Below, piece by piece: positions 30,424 to 42,400 of a stretch of 64,000 bases of DNA. Below the pieces are notes generated by a model. The model saw only the letters and a list, made by a program, of their open reading frames with translations, had not been told where the DNA came from and did not search any database. How positions within the stretch are numbered: the first letter of the stretch is position 1; each line of letters opens with the position of its first letter. This DNA comes from JAICTV01 sp035634055 (GTDB lineage: Bacteria > Planctomycetota > Phycisphaerae > Tepidisphaerales > Tepidisphaeraceae), in assembly GCA_035634055.1 (NCBI GenBank), contig DASQDR010000058.1, forward strand, positions 31,831 through 95,830, given 5' to 3'. The translations under genes were made by a program, and so were the position numbers.

Positions 30424-32004
30424 ATGCCCGCAGGAAAGATGCCCGTCGTCGCCATTGTCGGCCGCCCCAACGTCGGCAAGTCATCGCTGCTCAACGCGCT
30501 GGTGGGCAAGCGGATCTCGATCGTGCAGGACATGCCCGGCGTCACGCGCGATCGCGTCTCGACGCCCTACCCCATCGGCGGGAAGTGGGTCGAGCTGGTC
30601 GACACCGGCGGCTACGGCTTTCACGACGAGCAGGGGCTCACCGAGCACATCAAGCAGCAGATCGAGATCGCCATGGCCAGGGCCGACCTGGTGCTGCTCG
30701 TCGTCGACTGCGAGGCGGGGCTGACCACCGCTGATGAGAACATGGCGTCGATGCTCCGCCGCAAGGACATCAAGACGGTGCTGATCGCCAACAAGGCGGA
30801 CGGCCCCAAGGCCGACGCGTGCCTCGGTGAGTTCGCCCGCCTCGGGCTGGGCACGCCCGTCGGGGTATCGGCCATGAACGACCGCAACCTCGACCTGCTC
30901 GTCCGCGAGGTCCGCAAGCACATCGACCTGGACGAAGCGCCCACCGAGATCCCCGAGCCGGAGATGATGCTGGCGATCGTCGGCAAGCGCAACGCCGGCA
31001 AGAGCACCCTGGTCAACGCCATCGCCGAGATCTACGAAGGCGACCCGCAGCGCGTGATCGTGTCGGAAGTGCCCGGCACCACGCGCGACAGCGTCGACGT
31101 CCGCTTCCAGAAGGACACGCAGACCCTGGTCGTCATCGATACCGCCGGCGTGCGCAAGAAGCGGCACATGGTCACCAACGACATTGAGTTCTACTCCTTC
31201 CACCGCGCCCAGCGCTCGGTGCGGCGGGCGGACGTGGTCTTCATGCTCATCGACGGCAGCGAGCACTTGTCCGAGCCGGACAAGAAGCTCGCGCAGTACA
31301 TCGCCGACCAGCACAAGCCGGTCATCCTGGTGGTCAACAAGTGGGACAAGGTGCTGGAAGCGGCACGCAAGCAGGCGGAGGAGCGCGGCACGACCTTCAG
31401 CGACGAGCTGCTGACGAGCGAGTTCGCCGCGTACCTCGACCAGGAACTAAAGCACCTGGACTACGCCCCGATGATGTTCACCACCGCCAAGGACGGGCGC
31501 AACGTGCAGAAGGTGCTGGACCTGGCGGGCAACCTGTTCAAGCAGGCGAGCACGCGCGTGGGGACGGGGGAGCTGAACCGCGTGGTGAAGCAGATCTTCA
31601 CCGAGCGCACGCCCAGCACGCCGCGCGGCGAGCGGGTGAAGGTCTACTACGCCACGCAGGCCGCCGTCGCGCCGCCGACGATCGTGCTGTTCGTCAACGT
31701 GCCGGACTTCGTCACCGAGTCGTACCGGCGGTTCATGGTCAACCGCTTCCGCGAGCTGCTGCCGTTCGGCGAGGTCCCGATCAAGCTGGAGTTCCGCGGC
31801 CGCGTGAAGGGCGAGCACGAGGACGAACTGGCCGGCGACGACCGCGAGCGCCCGACGAAGCGCCGCCCGGCGCCGGCGGCGGGACGCGCCACGCGCGGCG
31901 CGACGCGCGGCGGCTCGCGCGGCCCGAAGCGGAAGCCGCAACCCAAGCCCCATCCCAAAAAAGCCGGCGGCCGCGGACCGGCGCGGGGGACGCGGCCGAA
32001 GTAG
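30424..32004 (+). CDS. der: Ribosome biogenesis GTPase Der (EngA)
   Basis: A double-GTPase of 526 residues needed for maturation of the 50S ribosomal subunit. The first G domain has G1 VAIVGRPNVGKSSLLNALVG and G3 DTGGYGFHDEQ, with NKAD as G4. The second has G1 IVGKRNAGKSTLVNAIAEIY, G3 DTAGVRKKRH, and G4 NKWD. The C-terminal KH-like domain (about residues 390-465) contains PPTIVLFVNVPDFVTESYRRF. A basic Arg/Lys/Pro/Gly tail of about 60 residues (PTKRRPAPAAG, GPKRKPQPKPHP) is an extension beyond the usual length and may bind rRNA. The start MPAGKMPVVAIVGRP fits the leaderless signal. Confidence 0.95.
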   Translation: MPAGKMPVVAIVGRPNVGKSSLLNALVGKRISIVQDMPGVTRDRVSTPYPIGGKWVELVDTGGYGFHDEQGLTEHIKQQIEIAMARADLVLLVVDCEAGLTTADENMASMLRRKDIKTVLIANKADGPKADACLGEFARLGLGTPVGVSAMNDRNLDLLVREVRKHIDLDEAPTEIPEPEMMLAIVGKRNAGKSTLVNAIAEIYEGDPQRVIVSEVPGTTRDSVDVRFQKDTQTLVVIDTAGVRKKRHMVTNDIEFYSFHRAQRSVRRADVVFMLIDGSEHLSEPDKKLAQYIADQHKPVILVVNKWDKVLEAARKQAEERGTTFSDELLTSEFAAYLDQELKHLDYAPMMFTTAKDGRNVQKVLDLAGNLFKQASTRVGTGELNRVVKQIFTERTPSTPRGERVKVYYATQAAVAPPTIVLFVNVPDFVTESYRRFMVNRFRELLPFGEVPIKLEFRGRVKGEHEDELAGDDRERPTKRRPAPAAGRATRGATRGGSRGPKRKPQPKPHPKKAGGRGPARGTRPK

Positions 32005-32308
32005 CGGGGCACCGGTGGCGCGGGCGTCCCGGTCGATGGCTAGCGCTCGCCCACCCACGGAAGCCCGGCAAGATGCCCGACAACGTGAAGGGGCGCGCGG
32101 CGCACCGCGGTAACGCGCTGGCGGGCCTTGCCCTCGTGAGCGATGTCATCCCGAAGCGTACTCGCGAGGGATCTCGGGACCCCGAGCATCTCGCCAGCCC
32201 GAGATCCCTCGCGGGTACGCGTGGGGGATGACAAGTTGGGCGTTAAGGAGTCTGTGTGGCAGTGTCGGTGGCGGGCTCAAGGGTCGGGCCGCGGGCGGCG
32301 GCCGGGCG
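32005..32308. other. Intergenic region with palindromic repeat C
   Basis: 304 bases between the convergent der and cysH genes. Most of the right half is the dispersed repeat at 32145..32232; I see no other feature. Confidence 0.6.
32145..32232. repeat. Dispersed palindromic repeat, copy C
   Basis: 88 bases. The left arm GTCATCCCGAAGCGTACTCG and the right arm ending GGGGGATGAC pair with mismatches. The interior pair GAGGGATCTCGGG / CCCGAGATCCCTC is well kept. Confidence 0.8.
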
Positions 32309-33043
32309 TCAGATTCCCAGCCCGCCCTCGACGTGCAGGCCGCACTCGACCTTGCCGCTGCCGGCCCAGCGGCCGGCGCGCGGGTCTTCGCCGAGCTGGA
32401 TCGGGCGGGTGCAGGTCAGCGGGTTGCAGCCGATCGACGCGTACCCCTTCTCGTACAGCGGGTGGTACGGAAGGTCGTTGCGCTTCATGTACTGGTAGAT
32501 GTCGCGGCTGGTCCAGTTCAGCAGCGGCGAGACGGCGTAGCAGTTGTAGCGGTTGGACCACTCGACCGGCTGGCGCTCGCGGCGGGTGTCTGACTGGTTC
32601 CGCCGGATGCCGCGCAGCCACGCCTTGGGCTTGAGCTCGAGCATCGCCCGCTCGAACGGCTCGTTCTTGTTGACGCCGCAGCACTGCTCGATGTTGTTCC
32701 GGACCGTGCGGTCCGTCTCACCGGCCTCGCTCAGATAAGCGATCGGGTCCTGCCGCGTGCGGTAGGTCCAGACGTTCAGGCGGAACCGCTGGCGGAGCGC
32801 TTCCATGAACTGGTGGGTCTCGGGGAACAGGTAGCCGGTATCCACCATGACAATCCGGATGTCCGGCTGGACCTGGATCGCCATGTGGATGAGCAGGGCG
32901 GACTCGGCCCCGAACGACGAGGACATCACCAACTCCTGACCGAACTCGCGCCCCGCCCACTGCACGATTTGCGCAGGGTCGTAACTAGCGAGGACGGCAT
33001 TGGTTGCGACGAGGTCGAGGGGTTGTTCCAGCAGGGCGGTCAT
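32309..33043 (-). CDS. cysH: Phosphoadenylyl/adenylyl-sulfate reductase
   Basis: A cytosolic enzyme of 244 residues that reduces APS or PAPS to sulfite in sulfate assimilation. MSSSFGAESALLIH is the substrate P-loop and MVDTGYLFPETH the following strand. The catalytic Cys is C234 in KVECGLH. C121-C122 (EQCCGVNK) plus C206 and C211 would bind the 4Fe-4S cluster of the APS-reductase type. The second pair is C-NPLT-C, two residues wider than the usual C-x2-C (SIGCxPCT). This is an oddity worth checking. The gene has its own promoter with a palindromic operator immediately in front. No other cys gene is adjacent. Confidence 0.92.
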   Translation of the reverse strand: MTALLEQPLDLVATNAVLASYDPAQIVQWAGREFGQELVMSSSFGAESALLIHMAIQVQPDIRIVMVDTGYLFPETHQFMEALRQRFRLNVWTYRTRQDPIAYLSEAGETDRTVRNNIEQCCGVNKNEPFERAMLELKPKAWLRGIRRNQSDTRRERQPVEWSNRYNCYAVSPLLNWTSRDIYQYMKRNDLPYHPLYEKGYASIGCNPLTCTRPIQLGEDPRAGRWAGSGKVECGLHVEGGLGI

Positions 33044-33056
33044 GGGTGGCTTCGGC

Positions 33057-33080
33057 TTTTCCTATATCCCTATAGGAAAA
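33057..33080. promoter_or_regulatory. Perfect palindrome, candidate cysH operator
   Basis: TTTTCCTATA and TATAGGAAAA form perfect 10-bp arms around four bases. The site lies 13 bases before the cysH ATG and covers the predicted transcription start. Its AT content contrasts sharply with the region. A repressor such as an Rrf2-type regulator is a reasonable guess. Confidence 0.7.
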
Positions 33081-33081
33081 C

Positions 33082-33107
33082 ATTATAACCTACGGGCGGG
33101 AAGTCAA
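33082..33107 (-). promoter_or_regulatory. cysH promoter, TATAAT with TTGACT upstream
   Basis: On the minus strand TATAAT (33087..33082) is a consensus -10. TTGACT (33107..33102) lies only 14 bases upstream, shorter than the normal 16-18, so the promoter may need an activator or another -35. Confidence 0.6.
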
Positions 33108-33319
33108 CCGGTTCTGCTGCCCCAGCTGAGTTGGGCGAACAGGATCGGCCGACGGAGAGTACCACTCGTGCAGCTCAGTGTGCGTCTCCGCGCTCGGTTT
33201 CTGGGTAGCCACCCGCGTCAGCCCGCGGCCTGCTTCTCCAGCAAGCGCTCCTCAAAGACGCTCCAGCTTGACGCGTGCTATCGGCGTCTCAATACTCTGG
33301 CCGATTGATCGGGACACGA

Positions 33320-33634
33320 ATGCGGCATCGGACGAGGCACGTGATCGCGGTGATGGTGGTGGCGACGGCGCTGTGCGCCGATCGTTCCGCCCGCGCCGAG
33401 GTCGTGGCCGCCTCGCCGCAGCACCCGCGGACCGCCGACGCCCGCGGCTTCGCGCGGACCTTCGCCTCGCGCATCACCAGCAGCTTGCAGCAGGCGGTCG
33501 CGCCGGTGCAGATGCGGCCGGCGCGGTCGAGCGAGCGCTCGGTCGCCCCGCCGGTGATCATCGGCGAAACCGCGAGCGGCGTGCGCAGCGCGTTCTCGCC
33601 GTTCCAGTTCCGCCTGCCGCCTCCCGCTTTCTAA
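33320..33634 (+). CDS. Small exported hypothetical protein
   Basis: A 104-residue protein with a signal peptide (MRHRTRHVIAVMVVATALCA followed by D-R-S-A-R-A). The rest is Ala/Arg/Ser/Pro-rich: TFASRITSSLQQAVAPVQM, then GETASGVRSAFSPFQFRLPP. I do not recognise it. There is only a weak GGGA before the ATG. It lies 118 bases upstream of secA in the same direction. Short length and bland composition make the call tentative, but the signal peptide argues for a real gene. Confidence 0.45.
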   Translation: MRHRTRHVIAVMVVATALCADRSARAEVVAASPQHPRTADARGFARTFASRITSSLQQAVAPVQMRPARSSERSVAPPVIIGETASGVRSAFSPFQFRLPPPAF

Positions 33635-33752
33635 GCACCTTCCGCTTCGTCTCTGTTCGTGACGCCGCCGTGCTGGTCAACGCGCACGCGCCGGTCCGTC
33701 TGCCCGTTCCGCATTCCGCGTCCGTCGTTCCGCATTAGCTCACGAGGTTCCC

Positions 33753-37619
<3,867 letters not shown>

Positions 37620-37699
37620 AGCATACGGTGTTCACCGCGACCACGGCGGCTGGCTGATTCACGTGGCTCGTCTTCCGCGCGGCGCAGGATCGTTGCCGT

Positions 37700-37735
37700 C
37701 GCGATGCAGGATCGTCGTCGTCGTCGTCGTCGCGG
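37700..37735. repeat. GTC trinucleotide microsatellite
   Basis: About seven GTC triplets in a row (with GCG interruptions) lie between secA and the DUF2231 gene. They are non-coding in the present annotation. Confidence 0.6.
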
Positions 37736-37810
37736 TGCACGATCGTCGCGGTCGCGGCCAGGGTTGTCGCCGTTGTGACGTTGCCCGCAATGAGGCGCGA
37801 CGGCGAATGA

Positions 37811-39301
37811 TCACGGCGATGGCGATGTCGTGGTCGTCGCGCTGGTAGCCGGTGACGTCGCGGGCGGCGGAATGGCCGGCAGCGTCGCGGGGACGCCCGG
37901 CATTGCCGGGGCGTCCGGGATCGCGGGCGCTGCGGGGATCGCCGGCACGGCGGGCAACTCTGGCGGCGTGCTGCCGGATTCCGCGGGCGTCGCCGGGGCA
38001 AGGGACGGCGTGCTGGTGGGGGTCGTCGTTGGCGCTGCTGGTGAGGATGCGCCATTGATCGTCGGCCGGGTCGCCGCGGCCGTCCCGACGCCGTTCAGTT
38101 CCCACAGCGGGCCGGCGGGCGTGTCGTACATCAGCAGGGCGCCGAGCCACACCTGTGCGGCAATCGCCAGCAGCAGCACCAGGGTCAGTCCGGCAAGCAT
38201 CGCGCGGCGAACGGCCGCCATCCGCGCGGCGGCGGCCATCACCAGCAGGAAAAGGACCACCCCGACGCCGGCGACGACGTGCGCGAGCCGACGGGCGCCG
38301 CCGGAGCTTTGGGTGTCGGTGACCTGCTTCCACAGGTCGTTGGCGTTCCAGACGTCCGAATCCAGCGCCAGCACCCACCACCCGCTGAGCAGCGTGAGCA
38401 GTGCCGCGCCCGCAGCCAGGACCCAGAAGCGGCGCATCGGCGGGCGGCGGATCTCCACCCGCACCACCGCGTCATCGTGCAGGCTGTTGAGCTGCGCGGC
38501 GGCGGCGGCGGTGGTCGTGGCGGAATCGGTCGTCAGCGGCGACGCCGCCCGCTGGCCCGACGTGAGGGCGGCGTCGATGTCGCTCAGCTCCGGCGTCGGC
38601 TCCAGCGACACCCGCGCTTGCGCGCCCGCCCGGAGCGTCAGCCCGAGCGCCACCATCGCCAGCGACACCATTGCGCCGGCCAGGATCACGTGGACCTGGA
38701 GCGGCGGGGCAAAGTATTCGACGCCGTGCTTTACCTCGGTTTGCTCGGTGATGGCCGGCGAGTCGGTTCCGCCGCCGGAGGTGGGCTTGCCGTCCGCCTC
38801 GCGCACGCGTTCGACACCGACGCCGTGGCGGTAGACCATTTCCCCGCCGTACCACGCGCTGATGACGAGGATGCCCATGCCGCCGAGCAGCACCAGCAGG
38901 TAGAGCAGGTGGAGCCGCGCCCGCCAGCGGTCGGAGCTTCCGATCCACATCACGATCAGCGCGAGGAACACGACCGAGCCGGCGGCGTTGAGCCAGGCGT
39001 GCCGCTTCATCATCTCCCACGCCTCGCCCTGCACCGGCGAGCCCGCGCGGGTCTCGGCCCAGGTGGCGTTGTGGGCGGTTTCGCTGGAGCGGTTGACGTC
39101 CGACATCGCGTACAGCCCCGACGTCGCCGCCGGCGCCAGGGTGAGCGCGCCGAGCAGGATCATCCACCGCCCCGCGGCGCGGAACGCGCTGCGGCGCCAG
39201 AGGAAGGCAAAGAGCTCGATCAGCGTCCCCAGGGTCAACAGCCCCAGGGGGTAGTGGATTAGGATGACGTGTAAGTTGGGGTTGATGAACTCTTTAGACA
39301 C
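37811..39301 (-). CDS. DUF2231-like multi-pass membrane protein
   Basis: A 496-residue integral membrane protein. The start NPNLHVILIHYPLGLLTLGT is the DUF2231 opening, in which conserved histidines (H-x-x-x-[IV]-H-[FY]-P) may bind haem or metal. About eight hydrophobic segments are visible, including WMILLGALTLAPAATSGLYA, LLYLLVLLGGMGILVISAWY and LAAGAALLTLLSGWWVLAL. A further pair is AHVVAGVGVVLFLLVMAAA and LTLVLLLAIAAQVWLGALL. The last 85 residues are a Pro/Ala/Thr/Ser-rich tail, likely exposed. The GTG start follows AAGGAG by about five bases. Such proteins often sit near cytochrome genes, but none is seen here. Confidence 0.8.
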   Translation of the reverse strand: MSKEFINPNLHVILIHYPLGLLTLGTLIELFAFLWRRSAFRAAGRWMILLGALTLAPAATSGLYAMSDVNRSSETAHNATWAETRAGSPVQGEAWEMMKRHAWLNAAGSVVFLALIVMWIGSSDRWRARLHLLYLLVLLGGMGILVISAWYGGEMVYRHGVGVERVREADGKPTSGGGTDSPAITEQTEVKHGVEYFAPPLQVHVILAGAMVSLAMVALGLTLRAGAQARVSLEPTPELSDIDAALTSGQRAASPLTTDSATTTAAAAAQLNSLHDDAVVRVEIRRPPMRRFWVLAAGAALLTLLSGWWVLALDSDVWNANDLWKQVTDTQSSGGARRLAHVVAGVGVVLFLLVMAAAARMAAVRRAMLAGLTLVLLLAIAAQVWLGALLMYDTPAGPLWELNGVGTAAATRPTINGASSPAAPTTTPTSTPSLAPATPAESGSTPPELPAVPAIPAAPAIPDAPAMPGVPATLPAIPPPATSPATSATTTTSPSP

Positions 39302-39466
39302 AAGGCTCCTTCCGCTTGGCGCACGGCGGGCCGCAGCATATCGCGAGGGCGCAAGCAGTGTCTATCAGCAGAGTGGTGCGCGACGGCGCGGGAATTGCGC
39401 GGGCGGTGCGTGGCGAGAGAGAAGCTGCGGCGGCCAAGGCTTCAAGTCGCGCGGCGGTACGCGCGG

Positions 39467-39880
39467 TCAGAAGCTGGGTTGCTCGAACCCGCTGAAGTTC
39501 CTGGTCATCAACCCGTAGCGATCGACGCGGGTCGGGCCGAACCGGAGTTCAAGCACCGGGACGTCGGCGCCCGCCGCGTCGCGGCCGTCGGTCAGCTTGT
39601 ATGGGACGGCCTCGAAGTGCCAGTCGCACGGTTCGGTGCGGACGTGCGGCGGGTCGCGGAACTGGTAGGTGATGCCGCTGAGCGTCAGCCGGTCGGGCGC
39701 GGGCGGGCTCCAGCGGAAGGTGATCACCTCGTTCAGCCCGTTGTGCCACGTCTCGTACCGCCCGCTGAAGCTGGGCATGAAGAGCATGCGGGCGTGGGTG
39801 GCCGAGCCGGCGGCGCGGAGGCGGTCCGTGCTCCACACGCCGATCAGGCGCTGGTCGAACTGGGGCTCGACTCTGGGCAT
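39467..39880 (-). CDS. Hypothetical protein, lipocalin-like
   Basis: A 137-residue protein of unknown function. The pattern L-x-G-x-W-x-[ST]-D near the start (QRLIGVWSTDRLR), then MLFMPSFSGRYETW, VITFRWSPPAPDRLTLSG and VLELRFGPTRVDRY suggests a small beta-barrel as in lipocalin-like proteins. No signal peptide. It starts 21 bases after the lipA stop, in the same direction, so the two probably share a transcript. There is no Shine-Dalgarno. Confidence 0.65.
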   Translation of the reverse strand: MPRVEPQFDQRLIGVWSTDRLRAAGSATHARMLFMPSFSGRYETWHNGLNEVITFRWSPPAPDRLTLSGITYQFRDPPHVRTEPCDWHFEAVPYKLTDGRDAAGADVPVLELRFGPTRVDRYGLMTRNFSGFEQPSF

Positions 39881-39901
39881 GCGTTGATGCGGCGCGGGTC
39901 A

Positions 39902-40843
39902 TTAAATCGGCGCGGGCGACGACACCGCCGCGTGCGCGTGGACCTGCTTCTCCGCATGGTAGCTGCTGCGCACCAGCGGCCCGGATTCGACGTGGCGGAT
40001 CCCCTTCGCCTCGCCGGCCACCTTCCAGCTAACGAACTCCTCGGGGTGTACCCAGCGCTCGACGGGCAGGTGCTTCGGCGTCGGCTGGAGGTACTGCCCG
40101 AGCGTGAGGATGTCGCAGCGGATCGAGACCAGGTCTTCCATCACCGCTTCGATCTCGTCGGCGCGCTCGCCGAGCCCCAGCATCATGCCGGTCTTGGTCA
40201 GCAGCCCCTGGTCCTTGGCGATCCGAAGCAGCTCGAGCGACCGCCGGTACTTCGCCTGCGGGCGGACCTGGCGGTAGAGGCGCGGCACCGACTCGATGTT
40301 GTGGTTCAAGATCTCCGGCCGCTCGTCCAGCACCTTTTGCAGGGCGTCCCAGTCGCCGCAAAAGTCCGGGATCAGTACCTCTATGCTCGTGCCGGGGGAC
40401 TGGAGGCGGATCTGGCGGATGGTCTCAGCCCAGACTTCCGCGCCGCCGTCGGGCAGCTCGTCGCGGTTCACGCTGGTGATCACCACGTGCCCCAGGGCCA
40501 TGATGCGCACCGCGTCGCCGACGCGGCGCGGCTCATCGAGGTCGAGCGTCGGCGGGCGCCCGGTGGCGATGTGGCAGAACCCGCACGATCGCGTGCAGAC
40601 GTCGCCGAGGATCATCAACGTTGCCGTGCCCGCCGACCAGCACTCCCCGAGGTTCGGGCACTTGGCGGACTGGCAGACCGTGTGCAGCCGGTGCCCGTCC
40701 ACGAGCCGCTTGAGACGGGCGTAACCGTCCCCGCCGGGCATCTTCATCTTCAGCCACGCCGGCTTGCGCGCAGCGGGCGCCGACGCGGCGGCGGCGGGAG
40801 CGGGGTCGGTGGGCAACACCAGGTGATTGAGGGAAAAGCTCAT
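39902..40843 (-). CDS. lipA: Lipoyl synthase
   Basis: A radical SAM enzyme of 313 residues that inserts two sulfurs into the octanoyl chain on lipoyl proteins. The auxiliary cluster Cys are C57, C62 and C68 (CQSAKCPNLGECW). The radical SAM Cys are C83, C87 and C90 (CTRSCGFC). ITSVNRDELPDGGA and LNHNIESVPRLYRQVRPQA are further family segments, as is TKTGMMLGLGE. The C-terminal R-S-S-Y-H (LVRSSYHAEK) keeps the Ser ligand of the auxiliary cluster. The N terminus has a 15-residue Ala/Pro linker. A TAAGAT hexamer lies 13 bases upstream. The frame is open far upstream over the tandem repeat, which I exclude. Confidence 0.95.
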   Translation of the reverse strand: MSFSLNHLVLPTDPAPAAAASAPAARKPAWLKMKMPGGDGYARLKRLVDGHRLHTVCQSAKCPNLGECWSAGTATLMILGDVCTRSCGFCHIATGRPPTLDLDEPRRVGDAVRIMALGHVVITSVNRDELPDGGAEVWAETIRQIRLQSPGTSIEVLIPDFCGDWDALQKVLDERPEILNHNIESVPRLYRQVRPQAKYRRSLELLRIAKDQGLLTKTGMMLGLGERADEIEAVMEDLVSIRCDILTLGQYLQPTPKHLPVERWVHPEEFVSWKVAGEAKGIRHVESGPLVRSSYHAEKQVHAHAAVSSPAPI

Positions 40844-40856
40844 GAGGGCCGGGAGA

Positions 40857-40862
40857 ATCTTA
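40857..40862 (-). promoter_or_regulatory. -10-like TAAGAT for lipA
   Basis: TAAGAT on the minus strand lies 13 bases before the lipA ATG, giving a leader of only about six bases. Confidence 0.35.
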
Positions 40863-40881
40863 GAGGTCCCCGCCGGGCGTG

Positions 40882-40979
40882 GCAACGCGGGTGCGGCGGC
40901 GCGGGCATGGCGGCACGAGCGTGGCGGCACGAGCGCGGCGGCACGGGCGTGGCGGCGCGGGCGTGGCGGCGCGGCCGCG
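40882..40979. repeat. 14-bp minisatellite, seven units
   Basis: Seven tandem 14-base units of the type GCGGCACGAGCGTG (variants GCGGCGCGGGCATG, GCGGCACGGGCGTG and others) fill the gap between the divergent lipA and dehydrogenase genes. The unit length is not a multiple of three. Confidence 0.8.
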
Positions 40980-41044
40980 GCGAGGGGTCGCGGCTTTTCT
41001 ATCTTGCCGCGCCGGGGTAAAAGCGACGCCGCAGGAAGGCTTCC

Positions 41045-42040
41045 ATGGACGATCGCCCCATCGTGGCGCTGGCGGTGTCGCGGTCGGTGCACGCGATGAT
41101 GTTCACCGACGACGCGCTGGCGCTGCTGCGCGAGGCGGGGGCGGTGGTGGGGCCGGTGGAAGTCGCCACGCCGGAGGCGGTCCGCCCGCTGCTGGCGGGG
41201 GCGACGGTTGCGATCACCGGGTGGGGAACGCCACGCTTTGACGAGTTCCTGCTTACGGCGGCGCCGAAGCTCCGCCTGATCGCCCACTCCGCCGGCAGCG
41301 TGAAGCCGATAGCCACCGAGGCGGTGTACGACCGCGGCATCCGCGTGACCACGGCCGCCGCCGCCAATGCTGCCCCGGTCGCCGAGACCACCGTTGCGAT
41401 GATGGTGGTGATGCTGAAGCGGATCCCCTGGGCGATCCGCCAGCCGTGGGAACGCAAGCGACTCCAGCAGGGCGGGCCGATCCGCGAGCTGCGCGACCTG
41501 AATGTCGGGCTGATCGGCGCGTCCCGCGTGGGTCGCGAGGTGGTCCGCCTGCTGCGGAGCTATCCTCGCCTGCGCGTGAAAATATGCGATCCGTACCTGA
41601 GCCCGAGCGATGCGGCGGCAATGGGCGTCGAGCTGGCGCCGCTGGACGAGGTTTGCCGCTGCGACGTGGTCAGCGTCCACGCTCCAAGCGTGCCGGCGAC
41701 GCGGCAGATCCTCAACGCCCGCACGCTGGCGTTGCTGCCGGACCACGCGATCATCATCAACACCTCGCGCGGTTCGCTGGTGGACGAGGCGGCGCTGCTG
41801 GCGGAGATGCGGCGCCGGCCGCTATACGCTTACCTGGACGTGACCGACCCCGAGCCGCCCCCGGCCGACTCGCCACTGTTCCACGAGCCCAACATCCTGG
41901 TCACGCCGCACATCTCCGGCGGGATGAACCAGGCCCAGAAGGACATGGGGCGATTGGCGATCGAGCAGGCCCTCCGCTTCCTCCGCGGCCAGCCGCTGGA
42001 ACACGAGGTGACGCGCGAGATGCTCCCCACGCAGGCGTAA
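41045..42040 (+). CDS. D-2-hydroxyacid dehydrogenase family protein
   Basis: A cytosolic NAD-dependent oxidoreductase of 331 residues. The Rossmann motif is VGLIGASRVGREVVRLL, somewhat off the usual G-x-G-x-x-G. The catalytic trio is in IINTSRGSLVDEAAL (Arg), DVTDPEPPP (Glu) and VTPHISGGM (His). The substrate-binding N-terminal domain holds LIAHSAGSVKPI. Related enzymes act on phosphoglycerate, glycerate or glyoxylate; which one cannot be read here. AGGAAGG lies five bases before the ATG. It is divergent from lipA across the minisatellite. Confidence 0.88.
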   Translation: MDDRPIVALAVSRSVHAMMFTDDALALLREAGAVVGPVEVATPEAVRPLLAGATVAITGWGTPRFDEFLLTAAPKLRLIAHSAGSVKPIATEAVYDRGIRVTTAAAANAAPVAETTVAMMVVMLKRIPWAIRQPWERKRLQQGGPIRELRDLNVGLIGASRVGREVVRLLRSYPRLRVKICDPYLSPSDAAAMGVELAPLDEVCRCDVVSVHAPSVPATRQILNARTLALLPDHAIIINTSRGSLVDEAALLAEMRRRPLYAYLDVTDPEPPPADSPLFHEPNILVTPHISGGMNQAQKDMGRLAIEQALRFLRGQPLEHEVTREMLPTQA

Positions 42041-42083
42041 TGAGACGGAGTTTCAGTGGATTCTGGCCCGTCCGTTGCTCACT

Positions 42084-42102
42084 ATTGATCCGTTCGATCA
42101 AT
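42084..42102. promoter_or_regulatory. Inverted repeat before the Cys/His protein
   Basis: ATTGATC and GATCAAT are perfect 7-bp arms around five bases. The repeat ends two bases before the AAAGGAG ribosome binding site, so it could be an operator or a hairpin in the leader. Confidence 0.4.
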
Positions 42103-42119
42103 CGAAAGGAGAGCATCCC

Positions 42120-42335
42120 ATGCTTCAAGTCCACGACGGCCAATGCGGCCTCTGCCTGCACTTCGGCGAGCACCACCAGCACGACCAGCAGCAACTGGTG
42201 CAGATTCGCTCGTCGAAACAAGCGCCCGAAGCCCTAATCGAGGAATGCGGCCACCCGAAGCACGCCGACCTCAACCTCGTAGTCACCCCCATCAGCGGCT
42301 GCGACGGCTTCGAGCCCGCGGCAATGGTGCATTGA
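42120..42335 (+). CDS. Small Cys/His-rich protein, possibly metal-binding
   Basis: A 71-residue protein that I do not recognise. The N terminus GQCGLCLHFGEHHQHDQQQL has C-x2-C and a His cluster. The rest has ALIEECGHPKHADLNLVVTP and SGCDGFEPA, giving four or five Cys with several His, as in a zinc ribbon or treble clef. The C-terminal S-G-C-D-G-F-E-P-A is strikingly specific. AAAGGAG sits nine bases before the ATG. It has its own leader with an inverted repeat, separate from the dehydrogenase upstream. Confidence 0.7.
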   Translation: MLQVHDGQCGLCLHFGEHHQHDQQQLVQIRSSKQAPEALIEECGHPKHADLNLVVTPISGCDGFEPAAMVH

Positions 42336-42400
42336 CGCGCTAGAGCGCGCGACCGGAAAGAGGCGCCCGAGCCGATCAGCAAACGCCTGTCATTGGCCGT

